A DNA stretch of 64,000 bases, from assembly GCF_000972845.2 (NCBI RefSeq), contig NC_040016.1:17274368-17338367 (forward strand). The letters run 5' to 3'. The number at the start of each line of letters is the position of its first letter. Position 1 is the stretch's first letter. The notes beneath the pieces were generated by a model, which ran no database searches, had not been told where the DNA came from, and saw nothing but the letters and a program-made list of their open reading frames with translations. Position numbers and translations under genes: made by a program. Positions 50,705 through 63,352 of the stretch are shown here, in pieces. This DNA is from Larimichthys crocea. Lineage: Eukaryota; Chordata; Actinopteri; Sciaenidae.

Positions 50705-52942
50705 CCGACTGGCATGAGAGTTGGCATAGTGATGTAGGCACTAGAGAGGCTCCCATGATGAGCACTGGCAACAGAAACTCACCAAGCAGCAAACAAAAAG
50801 GAAAAAGCAAGAGTCATCCGACCACTAACCCTACATCTCCTGACATGCCTAAAAACACAGGAATTAATTTTTCCTCTGGTTTCCTAATCAGGTAGATTGT
50901 TTCATTTAGGTTTACATATTGTTAGATGCTTTGGGCTGAAAATGGCAATCTGCTAAGCCCGTTTGTACGTCCATCTGTAGGTAGCAAGATTTCTGTTCAG
51001 TCACCCAGGCTATCACTGTTAATGCTAACTGCACATGTCCTCGAGGATAATGCTGACGAAGTGTTGGTTCTGATACCAAGACGTACAGCACTGTAAAACT
51101 CATCACTTCCTCTTCACGGAGGATATTTTGTAGAAAACGGTTTATAAGAAACTGGGTGCTTTGGAAAAAATGTAAATGTATTACGTATGTAGCATCCTTG
51201 TATGAATAAGAAACATTATCTTTTTGTCGACGATGTGTTGTTACACATGCTAGGTGTGTGTTTGCGGTGCATTTATAATCCAACAAGAACATGTTAAACT
51301 TTAACTAGCCATGTGATAAGGCTAAATTACCATTTTGTTTGACGTCGTCCATTCATCCTCTCATTGTGTTCAGGTTAGCTAATTTCTTGTTTGAAGGGAG
51401 GCTGATTTGTCTTGTTTTAATCTAACAAACTAAAAGTTTTGTGCCATTGTTGCAAAGACCAGATCACTCTCCTCCTTCCTCAGAGCCTAACTTCATGATA
51501 ATATGATTAACACTACTTTGGAAACAGGAGACAAGAAAGAAGCATGTTCACCGAAGAGGAAAATTGAAAATTTTACAATTTAAAATTGAATTTGGACAGC
51601 CAAAGCAGGCTACTGTAATGATGTGCACTGAATTTTAATAATGATGAAGTAAAAAAAGTTGGCTTTGGACAGAAATCCTTGGGCCTTGCTTGAAGAACCA
51701 GATCAGGACAGATGAAGACCGTTCATTCAGACTTAAGTCATTAACCACAGTGGCACAGTATTCAAACTGGAATATCACAAACTCTCTCATAACTTTCTGT
51801 TTAAAACAAAAAACTATGTGGCCACTTTTTGACCCCGTTTGTTTCTCTCAGTTCACACAACCCGCAGTGGGACTGAAACACAAGGAGAAGTGAGAGTTCA
51901 TCAGGAAGGGAAAGAAAACAACAAACTCTGCTTTGTTGTTTCCCTGTATTATTTATATCCTCAATTTCTCCAGTCATATACGCCTATGTGCATGTTGGCT
52001 TTACAAAAAAACACCAGTTAAACCCAGAGGGGGATTAATGAATAACCCTCGACTAGAAACAGAAAAAAACACTCCTCGGTTCTGCCTCATCTAATGATTC
52101 TGGGGAACCCGGGTGTTGTGTAAATGACGCAGGAGACGTTGCTGAGCTGTGTTTTCTCAGTGGTGCTCTGTACCTGCGCTTGTCAATCACAGTCCACAGT
52201 TGAGTCATGCATTTCAAAGGAAACTAAGAAGAGGAGAAACTGTGCACAGTCTTGCAGGGCGATGTGTTTTGCATGCATTTGCGTTCAGGCATGTGTGTGC
52301 ACATGATTGTTTAAGACGGCACATGCATGCACACGTGTGTGGTGACGGATACAGCTCCCCTGCGATAGGCTAGAGTGCGTTTTCCTGTAGCTTCCTCTGT
52401 TTGCTTTTTGGCAGGATTGTATGACCTGCTCCAGATGTTGTGCTAATGAGCTGGGAGATTAGTGCCACCTTGTCATACCATGTACATTAATTTGGAGTAA
52501 CAAAGCTGTGCTTTTGTTTGTTTTTCCTCTCTGTAACCACACAGATTGTTTTTTTAGGATGCCACATTGTAGTTTTTAGTTATTTTTTGTGGAAAACATT
52601 ATCATTCATTTTTGAGTTTCTGCGCTCCTTACCTCTGCAAATGCCCGATGAAATCACCTCTACGCAACATCCTGCGCGGGGCAATTTATTGGATCAGCAC
52701 CAAATGTAAGATGATCCAATTATACATCAACACAACCAAGTCATCGGAAACAAACAACCTCAGATAGTTGAATGATGTTCCTTCATTGTGTATCACTTGC
52801 ATGATTGCACTGCACACTGCACAAATGTGCACGTTTATGGGAGAAAGTAAGAGAAGAATATACTGTATGTTGTTTATCGATATGAGAAATCCAGATCATG
52901 ACAAGTTATTTATTATTTCCATAAAGACAACATTCACTTCCT

Positions 52943-53087
52943 TCGACCCTGGTCACCAGGCAACGTCGTGATAGGCTGGCACCTGCTGTTCTCAACCAAA
53001 GCCAAACAACCACTACTGCCGAGGACCTCAAGGCCCACACGTGACCCCGTGTGTGTGACCTAAGGATAGATTCCATAACACTATCCA
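52943..53087 (-). repeat. Dispersed repeat family D, copy 1 (minus orientation)
   Basis: Its reverse complement, TGTTATGGAATCTATCCTTA then GGTCACGTGTGGGCCTTGAG and GTCCTCGGCAGTA, aligns with 60244-60393 on the plus strand for about 145 bases. Confidence 0.8.
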
Positions 53088-56000
53088 CATAAACAGAACT
53101 AGGAGCATATATCACTGAAGTAGAAATGCACTTTTACGTGAGAGTCAAGTTATCACGCCTCAGTGCCTCCAGCTCAGCCTTTACTCCCTGCATGCCTGGT
53201 TTCCTCACGCAGGACTGACTGTCACTATTCATCTATATACCCATTATGCAGGATGCCGCACAGAGCTCTTCTTTTCAATTGCCTGATTAAAACGGGCTAA
53301 TTAGCTGAATACCATTCGGAGAAAAACGCAGTTCAAATGAAGGGAGCTGTGACACATACGCATAGTTCAAATATATTATAAAGGGTGTGCGCGGCATTTA
53401 ATTGGTCACATCCAACCACTGGCTACACAATTTTCTCTTTTTTCCTCCATCTCTCCAGAGAGGAAAGGATGCCCTATGACTCTAATGAAGGTCTGGTTAG
53501 ATTCTCTTAGTTTCCTATATGGTCATGATGGACTATAGCCAAGGTGGTCCAGGGACACTTCAGAGACTCCCAGCCACTTGATGAATCATTAGCTTGGAGT
53601 TTGATTGTCTCTATAGGAGTGGTGTTGCCACACACTGAGAGCTCTCTCAATTAAAGGAGGACTCGAGTCAGCGGCGGCCTTTTCTAAAACAGCGGAGGTA
53701 AGCCAGCCGCAGTGGTGAGGCATTTCAGGACAAAGGAAGGTTGGCGAGGGAGAGGCGAAGAGTGAGAATTGATCAAAAACGGCAGGTGAAAAGGAATGCG
53801 AAGTCACGTTGCTATAGCAACTAGCCATGCAGCCGAGGATAAAGGCTGGAATTGCATGCGGTCCCTTTTTTTTTCCATCTCCCCCTCCCTCTCTCATCCC
53901 AGATATATGAGCAGAGGCGCTGCTTGACCATCTGAGCAGCTTCCTTATGCTCTCGGTGAACAGATAACACGTCAAGTATACTGTCCATCGGACTGTGTCG
54001 TTTCACATTTACTCAGGACGGGGTTGGGGAGCACTTCAATCCCGCTACAAGGTTTCTCCTGGATGCCAAAGCCAGAGAGGGCGATCCATTCCAGGATGAA
54101 TCACATGCTAACCTTCCCATTTGTATGCATGAGACAATGTTGCTGCCTATATCATTTCTAGAGGCAAGAGGCTGCGTGGTTGAATAATGGAGCCTGCTGG
54201 TTGCTACAGCAGCAGTGGAGCTCGGAAAAATACTTCCACTGCAGCAATATGTACCTGTTGGGTGGCAAATATGAATATTAATACTGTCTGCTATTAATAA
54301 TAACTAACTATTACAATAATAGTTTGATGCACATGGCTAATGAGCCTTGATGGGGCTAGCAGGAGTCAAACATTTAGATTTAGTAACCCTGGAGGCTGCA
54401 GAGATGTTTGCGTAACATTTTATTTGATGCCATCTGTGTCCATATTTCCGAGTTGAGAGAGGAGCAGCCGCATAAAGCAGTGAGGCTGCAGCAATGGCTG
54501 AGGCTGTGTGCTTCTTAATGAACAAGTATTCTGCATGCTCACAGACTCAGCACGCAGCCAGCTGACTGTCACCGCAACATGAAAGTGTTAATGTATAGCC
54601 CCCTGCACTAAAATCCCAAATATGAATGTGATGGCCTCATTCAGTCAGACATGGTTTGGTCATGTACCATTAGGACCGTCAGGCCTTCAGGCCTAAAACA
54701 TACGAAACGCAGATTATTAATCCCCACTGCTTCCTCTTCTAAAAAGGATGACAGCTGCCATAGAGGCAAAAAACAAAACAAGAAACAAAGCCATGGGCAT
54801 GCAACTCTTTTTCCTTCATCTGTCTGAAGAGGAAGGCAGTCACTCGCCTCACTTGTTCTGTGTGTGATCAAAAGATACGTACATCCATCAAAATAAAAAA
54901 GGACTCACAAGTTCAGATCGGCTGCCCGCTGCTTAAAAAAGTGGCACACAGACCTGCTGCATAAACCACAACCTGTTCTTATTACTGAGGTAACTGACTA
55001 AGCTGACCTGGCAGCCATCTTGTTTAGAGACATCTGCTGAGGAATCCTTTGATGTGCCTGAGCAGTGATGGCAGCCCCCCCATCCCACGAGCGCCTCTGT
55101 TTCCTTCTCTCTGCACATTGTGCCTCCCGAATATCAAAGGCTCCTTTTGCTCGCTCCCTCTGCACCATCGACGATAATGAAATTAAGTGAATGTGTGACA
55201 AACTGCAGCAATCGCATCCAAGAGGAGTCCGAACCGTGCCAGGGACACGGGGAAGAGAAGGTGGGGAATGAGGGAAGACGATTAGAACAAGAACAAGAGT
55301 TTGTTCATAGCATAGAGGCTTTAGTGTCACAAACTATTATTTTTTGTTCATGAAGCACAATCATTAGCAACTCTAATGATCTAAAGCTGCTCTTAGATGA
55401 CAGCAGAGTGGGTAGGCCTTACCACGATATCCTGATCCAAGGTCCTGGGCTGTGCTAAGATAAAAAAGTAGCGGTCTGATGACCAATCTGCTAGGCAGCT
55501 GCGGAGTAGGAGGATGAAGGGATTAGGACGTGTTGGGTTTAATAATCTGGACATCCTGGTTGAAGATGACAGGGCAGGAAAGGAGGAAGACGATAGACAG
55601 CAAATGCGGAGGGATCAGCAGTGTGTAAGTACAGGTCCAAGGATTACTGGATGGAGGTCACGGAGAGCTCTCACTCTCACAGACGGACATGTTGAATTCT
55701 CTTTCTTTCTACGGGCAGAGATGTAATCTGGGGCAGAAGACTTGGCAGCTCTTGCAAAATGGAAAAATATATATATGTATAAAATGTGAAGTACAATTGG
55801 TGAAGGCTTTCTGTGTTAAGCATTCATGGGTTATGAAAACCCTCAGCTGATGGATCATGAATTATAAGACAAAATAGAGGAAGATAAGGACTTCTATTTT
55901 AAGAAGACGGGAGCTTTTATGGCCCTTAGCAGAATTCTAAAGATGCATTATTGAATAATAAAAACCATAAAGGCCATAAGACCAGAATAAATGCATTCAT

Positions 56001-57547
56001 TAGGGGAATACAATGATGGAAAGTGTCGCCAACATTATTTGAATGGTGCAGCATGAACATGTTCATGATTAGACAGAATCTATTCAAATGAGTCTCAGAG
56101 AACAGATGAGGATTGCACTGAAACGCTGTCATCCCAGAGATGTATTGTGATATTTCAAATAAGATGCAAACTACAACCACTATGATGGAGCGTGAGGCCC
56201 AGCTAACGTTTCCAAACTTCTTTGTTCCCATCAAGACTGCTGCTGAATGTGAAGAGAAAAACAACTCAAAGTTATCTTGTCATGTGAGCAGGATCCATTA
56301 AGCTCCAAATTCCATAAAATATCTTTCCGACAGGCGATGAATGATCAATTAAACATCTGAAGATTTTTGTTCTGATGGTGTTTATTTTCCGACTGCTTGT
56401 GACATTTCAATCGATTATAAAAAATAAGTAGAGTTTGTTTGGATTAGTGGGTTTAACGTGATTTTCATAAAGCCTTCAGCTACAGAATTTCTTAGGACTT
56501 TTGGGGCTCATGTGACGGAGTGTCACACAACATTTTATCAAAGCAGCCATAATTGATTTTCTTCGTGGCAGCAGAACAAGCTGCAAACACAACATTGACA
56601 TTTCATCACCTTGTAAAGCTGTTTTGACAAAAGCGTTGGGAAACAGTTGCCAAATTACATGGCCAGCGGACACGAGCAGTGAATGCAGCAACATTATCAC
56701 TGATTTTGTGTTGTGTTTCTATGCATTTAGTTTGTAACTGCTGAATGTTTCAACTGTTAGTTACTAACTTCATCTGCCCTCTGTTGGATGCTGGACCGGT
56801 AGCACACAGTGAGTGTTCAGGGCTTTTTTTTCAGGGGGTTTTTTTGTTGACAGCTGCTTGACACAAAACTAAAACAATGAACTGAAAGACTCTAAAATGC
56901 TCCATAGAGCTCAGGGGAAGTGCAGGTGATAAGGAACTGGGGGAAAAACATCATTATGTAGATAGTTATGATTTTTTTTGTGTGGGTTTTCCACTGCTCA
57001 CATCACCATCAGTAAACAGTCGGTGTAATCCAGCTCTCGCTGTCAGAGATGGATGCTGTTTTCCAGCAGGCAGTTTGCAGAAGAGTCGGCACGACTGACT
57101 GACTGGGTCGTGCTGATCCTTTCACATAAATTCAAAGTTATTTTCTCATATAAGTTGCCAAAGAAACTACCTACTACCACTTTGCTGTTGCTGTTTGTTA
57201 AAACTATGTGAGTTGCTTGAAATTTATCACATAATCACTGTAAATAAACAGCCCGACTTAACCGGCTCTCACTGCCGAGATGTGGTGACATTTACACATA
57301 CGTATAAATTTGTAGATTTTCTTCTCACATAGCTATAATGTTGTATGTTTTAGTTTTAACTGTTTTAGTGCATTGCCTTTCTGATGTTTGTTTTAAGTGT
57401 TGAATCAAACTCAGTTAAAAAAAAAAGCTACAAATGCCACATGTTTGGTATCAAATTAAAGATTTCTTTTTAAAGTGGAAACTACTTATGATCAATTTCT
57501 TCCTGTTTTTAAGATAGAGCTGTTTATTGATTGAGTAGGAAAAATGG

Positions 57548-57568
57548 CCCCCCCCCCCCCAAAAAAAA
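57548..57568. repeat. Poly-C/poly-A run
   Basis: Thirteen C followed directly by eight A. Assembly or base-call error is possible here. Confidence 0.9.
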
Positions 57569-58444
57569 CAGGTTAAAATGTCGACTACTAAAGCAAATCA
57601 GAGATACAGATGTGACAAATATTAAAAATTTCCTCTTGTAAAGTCACCCAGAAATTAATAAAAGTTCTGTAAATTAGAAATCCATGGAGACAAAATACCC
57701 TCTAATCCTGCTCACTAAACACGGCACATCAAACGCTTCGAGCGCCTTGAGAAATCCTCTGTATTTACGCTGCAGCACACATAACACCAATCCCAGAGCT
57801 CTCCAGTTAAGTTGCTCCATTTCCTATGTGACAATAGCTAAATGGGTTCCTATTGAGGGCCGAGATGGGACGCGGGGCAAGTGGCATGGCTCTCCGCCGC
57901 CTGTGGAGGGGCCCCGACTGACAGATGGTTTATTTCCATTTGCTGAGGATGCTGATAGGCTCTCTGGGCCGTGGCGAAATGGGAAATACTATTCATACAG
58001 GCATATCAGCGGCAGACACTAGCCTGACTGAGAGTTATGCAGACATGTCAAGTAAGCTGTCGTCAAAGAGAAAGAAGGGATGGTTAGACGTGGGAGAGAG
58101 AGAGAGACATAGAGAGAGAGAGAGGTGTAGCATAGTGGCTAAGTGGTCGGCATTGCCAAAGGCGACACTATACTCAGGGGAGTGGTGCATGAAATACATA
58201 CCTACAGACATAAATATTTGATTGTGAGATTACACTTTACATCTATATGTCCACTTAGCTGGGCTGTGTTTAAGAGGTTTGAGTGGCAATGACATAGGGT
58301 GGCTGCTGTGGTCTGTATGAGAGAGATGGAATTATGTAAACTGTTTAGAGACGCACCTGAAATATGAATGTAAGTGGTCATGAGTATTGTCTATTATTGA
58401 ACACAGAACTATTTACGTTAATTCATTGTACTGTCATGCAGTGT

Positions 58445-58446
<2 letters not shown>

Positions 58447-58487
<41 letters not shown>
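58447..58487. repeat. (GT)20 microsatellite
   Basis: Pure GT tract. Confidence 0.98.
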
Positions 58488-58488
<1 letters not shown>

Positions 58489-60243
58489 TAAATTAAATCA
58501 ATACAACAGAGGCTATTAGCCAATAACAGCAGTATCATTCACAATCTGTCTACCTCGGCACAGCCTCTTCAATCTTCTCTGTCATGTCTGTTTGATCCCT
58601 AACAAAAGACATTGTCATCAAATGACACTATGACATGAAAGACAAGACCGTGGGTGCACACTACAGCTGTAAAGACATCAAAATGTTGTAAAGGCTCCAT
58701 AGACTGTTTAACAAATTGGACCATTTAGTAATCAGTAGTTTTGTGTGTGTGTGTGTTTTATAAAATTAGTGGTCTACAGTTTTGGGGGGGGTGGGGTATC
58801 CTCTTTCTACAGTGAATGACTATTTTCCCAAACAGCTCCACTGATAGCCCTGCCATTGAAAATGTTCAAATTATAGTGTTGCTCTTTGTGTCCCAGTCAT
58901 AATGGCCCTAATCCAGTAATGTCCTTGTGCATTTATCTGTCACTTCAAGCAATGAGTGAAGGGGAAACAGGATAAAGGGGTATGTTATTAACTAATACAA
59001 CAGTTTATTCAACTATAAATTCACATTAGTATGATATACCTGTTTGGCATGGTATTTATATTTATGTTTTTTATCTTAGAATAAAGACAAAATGTGTTTC
59101 TCTTAAAAAATGACTGTAGATTACACGAGCGACATTAGCGGCTGATGATAGAAGAAGCTCCCCACTGTTCTCTGCATTGTAAGCCTTGAAGACATTATAT
59201 TATGTTTCCACCCACATTCCCCCCCAAACCCCTGCCAAACCATTTTCTCTAAAAAAAAAAAAAAAACCTTAATATCCTCTAATGACACTCTGGGCACCCT
59301 AATGGCCAAGAACTAACAGGAAAACTGGAAATAAAAAAAAAAAGAAGAAGCTAAAACTTCATCAGCAGTTCTGGCCATTTCATCGTTAAAGCCAAAATTA
59401 CAATTGGACCATTGGGCATTAATATGGTCAATCACGCAAATGGGCAGATTTATTATTAGTGTCAGCCTTTATAGGACGGTGGCATCTGGATGGCAGGTTG
59501 TGGCAATGAATGAGAGGCACTGTTTCTGTAGCATATCAGTTTTCATCAGCAGAAACATCCCTATAAATTTGGTTGACTGTGGTTAACAGGCAAGAAATTT
59601 TGTCTTTATGCTGCATTTTTATTTCCGAAAGCTTAGCTCCCTTAGTACTAGGTATGGCTGATACTATATCAATGTATATATTTAACACTATTACGGGTGT
59701 TCTTTTGCATTATTATTGGCCCAACAGTGATGTGGTTAGGACTGAGACACTTAACAATTACCAACCTAAATAAAACATAAGGTATATTTGTTTATATTAA
59801 TATTTTGGGCAATTTGTCTGTGTTATCTCTGTTTCAATGGAGATAGACGGGGTCTGACTAATACTTGAAAAACAATCAGTCACGTCAGTAGATATATATG
59901 TAATGGGACCCAGTTTACTACTAGTACTACCTAGCCACAGAGATGATGTCTAGTCTCAGCCAACTAACGTTAAAGCTTTCTAGAGATTGTGGAGTTTCAA
60001 TAAACGGAATAAATACCCCACATATAAACACTAAACTGCCTCGCTAGTTCAGTCTTGTAGTGAGTAAGGTATCTGCTGACAAAGATTATTTTTCCATACA
60101 CATATTTAGCGCCTAACTCAGTGAACTTCACATGTATTTTTAATCTAGTAGCACCGTGACAGCGACTCACTGCTGATGGAGGACTTCTAAAAACTCCACA
60201 GTGTTGTAAAGTCTAAAAGTCCAAATGTATTGAAAAAAGGCTG

Positions 60244-60393
60244 ATACTGTTATGGAATTTTCTATCCTTAGGCTACACATGGTCACGTGTGGGCCTTGAG
60301 GTCCTCAGCAGTATTAATTGTTTGTCTTTGACTAGGTGCCACCATATCTCAACACTGTGGTGGCCAGTGTCGAAGAGACCTATTGCTGCCTTC
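60244..60393 (+). repeat. Dispersed repeat family D, copy 2 (plus orientation)
   Basis: Aligned part: TGTTATGGAATTTTCTATCC, GGTCACGTGTGGGCCTTGAG, GTCCTCAGCAGTA and GGCCAGTGTCGAAG, in the same order as the inverted copy at 52943-53087. Here the repeat-like sequence continues to about 60731, where the opposite strand is largely open. Confidence 0.8.
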
Positions 60394-60731
60394 TTAGTTA
60401 TAATAGATAGCTGGCTGTTGATGTTCCAATCTGCATAAACAGACATCTGTGTCTCCAGATTAGAATATGTTGACAATAACACCTTCATGGGTAAAGACAT
60501 TGTCTTTGACTAATTCTGGGCGTGTAGTATTTGGGGTGTGATCTTTGAGTTTGGCAGAATGTGAGACCGACTCAGGGACTTCAGATGTACTTTGAGAGTG
60601 TCCCTAATTCTCCTCGGCCAAGCGTCAATAAATAATACAGCGTAAGACATCAGAGGCTCCTGAACACTTTCTTCCCTCCTGACCTCACCATTGACCTTTG
60701 ACTTCAGCATTTTCTCCACAACAGATACCAT
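60273..60731 (-). pseudogene. Broken reading frame attached to repeat D, unknown product
   Basis: On the minus strand a frame opens at 60731 and runs 73 codons to a TAG at 60510-60512. It continues in the same frame from a Met codon at 60500 to a stop at 60273. A single in-frame stop thus interrupts roughly 150 codons, unusual in this AT-rich window. The peptide is not low-complexity: charged residues, LFIDAWPRRIRDTLKVH in the first half and VEIWWHLVKDKQ near the end. I recognise no family. The downstream end overlaps the sequence shared with 52943-53087, so it is probably a decayed piece of a transposable element or of a gene carried by one. Chance openness is possible. Confidence 0.4.
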
Positions 60732-61788
60732 TGATTTTCAATATTGCATATGATTTTTTTTCCTTCTCTTTTTATTTAAGTAGAATAGATTGTCTATCAA
60801 TCTTTGAGTTTTGGACTGTTGGTCAAATGAAAAATTCCAAGACATTTTACAATAATCTAACTGTGAAAATTTGTCATTGATTATTCTCTAAATTATTTTT
60901 CATCACTGAGAAGAAGACCAGGACAAAATGAACATACTTCACTTGTGAAGAAAAAACAATTTTAATGTCTGAATCTGTGATGAAGTGAAAAGAAAATTGT
61001 TTGAATTTGCTTTTTTATTTTCAATGTCTTCCTGCTGCTTTTAAGCGTTCCCTCATGACTTTAACTCGTTCACTACACTGTATCAGTAATTAATGAGTGG
61101 TAACTCTTTTCATCATCTAAGCTCTATCATTTGCATGATCTGAACTTCAATCTGTACATTGAAGATCTTATGAAAAAGCATGATGTTGGTGAGCAATTAG
61201 CAATTTCAGTCCACCCCAAAACATTACATCCTCTGTGTGTGTGTGTAGCAAGTCCACTGGTGTACTGCTGGTCAGAATTAGTCCTGGCAATGAAACAGAC
61301 TGTGAGGGATTGATCCCCCTCTGCGCCCATCCCCCACCACCCTCCACTGCCCAATTACAAGACTGTGTGTTTGATTTTCGTCCAAGGCTGTGAGGCGCTT
61401 CTTGATTCTACAGAAACCTCCACCGCTGGCCGCCTTGCAGTCCCTCTGCCCACTCATAGCCACCAATTAGGCCTCTTTCTAATGTAAAGACACAGCAATC
61501 CCACAATGCCACGTTGTATAACAGAGGATTCTCCCACACACATGCACACACACTGGGGTTTTCCACAGCTGAAACTATACATCCACACGTCCCTACTCCT
61601 CATACCTTCTCCGAACACAGACACACACACACACGCACACACACGATAATGAGCTTCTCCACTGCTGCTGTCCGACTCCAACACCAGCAGTTTTCTTCCA
61701 GTTAAGCTAGTAAGATGCAATTTTATTTGTTTTTCCAATATTAGCATGCACATACATTACAAGAGATCACACAAGTATGTTTCCGCAG

Positions 61789-61791
<3 letters not shown>

Positions 61792-61821
<30 letters not shown>
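61792..61821. repeat. (AC)15 microsatellite
   Basis: Pure AC tract; a shorter imperfect one lies near 61620-61645. Confidence 0.97.
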
Positions 61822-61823
<2 letters not shown>

Positions 61824-63000
61824 AGGGCCAAGTGCATACGTGATGTTGAGCACATACTTTATAACAACTACTCCTAAGATGAAAGAAAGAACTCTTTTTC
61901 AGTTGGCTGGTGGTTACCTAGGCAATTAAAGATGGGAGCTGAGAGGATGTTTAAACTTCCTCAGAGACGGAGAGAGTGCCGTGACGCAGAGGTAACGCGT
62001 GAGCTTGAAAAGAGAGAAAAGACTTCTCGCTGTGCTTCATGAAATGCTAATGATTTATTCTCCAGGGAAATTCCCCAACTGAAATACTGTATATTCCGTA
62101 TGAAAGTGAATCTATCAAAGCAGCAATTTCCTTGTAGAAACCAACAAATTTTTGCAGGAAGCGGTTTGTCCTGTACTGTATTTTGTTTTTAACCTCAGTG
62201 TAAAGGGTTCATATTAAGCAAATATATGGAACATTTCCAACAGCCCAGACTGTAACCATGGCAATCCACATTACCTACTTGGTTATTTTCTCTCCTGAGC
62301 CAAAGGAAAACAGCTTGATAAAATGGTATGAAGCCAGGCTCTGAATTGCGCACACACACATAAAAACAAGGTAACAGAGGTTCTTTGTGTCTTAACATGA
62401 AATAAAAGCCAGACCTGAAGTCTACGAAGTTGATGCAATGACTGACTGGTACAGCAACTGATTGTTGTGTTACTGGGCTGAGTGGGTATCATGGTTCTGA
62501 GGCAGGTCTCAACCACGCACTGGATAAATCACTGCAAATAGGTATATGAGTGAGAGCAAATCAATACATGACTTTTCATTATGGTTCCATCTCCTGGCAC
62601 AGGTCGGTTCACAGTAATGTCAGATACGCTGGAAATTGGACTTAGCTCTCTCTTCAATAACAAGCTGGAGGACAGAGAGGATGTGTCACTCCTTCATCGG
62701 TGTGTTTCAGCTCCTCTGGAATCGTTTACTTTATCTGCCCTGTGCAGAATCGCACGCTATGGAGGACACCACAACCAAATCAGATTACATAAAGCTCACG
62801 TCTTCATTAAACAGAAGTGTTAAATAATCACTTTATTAAACACTGTAGTGTACAGTATGTAAGGCATTCAAAAGAGTTGTGGTTTGATGCTGTAATCTAC
62901 TTTACCTTTATTGGACTTTACCTCATTCTGTGATTTATACTTCTACTGATTTCCTACATTTCCCAACATGCCAAGCCCAAATAAGCTAGCCCAAACTAAG

Positions 63001-63352
63001 CGGCAATCTTCATGGCTGTGAAGTGAAAACCAATACCAAGTGCCAAAAACTGCAGTTCGTCAAACAGCCACTTGAGGCTGGCTACAGAACAAGTTAATCT
63101 CCATAAAAATGTCCAACTTGACAGCAGACATAAACATGTTTACAGCCTGGTACAAACAAACAGTTTTGGCTAATTTCCTTGTGCATGACAACTGTCCATG
63201 ACAACAATCCATGTCTTTGCCCATTAGATTAGCCGGGAGGTGGCGCAGGCAGGAACGCCGTCCAGAGCCACCACATTTTGAGCTTCACATACAGCCCTTA
63301 TAGAAACCTGTCACGGTTACGACAGCCATTCTTTATACTGTGTATGGTCTAA
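63001..63352 (+). repeat. Dispersed repeat family A, copy 2 (internally deleted)
   Basis: Same family and orientation as 13168-13687, with the central section missing between TGCATGACAACTGTCC and CCATGTCTTTGCCCATTAG. The copy ends near TTTATACTGTGTATGG, resembling the terminal TATACAGTCTATG motif I recall for this family. Confidence 0.8.

Noticed and set aside
53589..53975. 128-codon minus-strand frame
   Set aside because: Serine/histidine-rich, no domain, no splice context and no similarity recognised.
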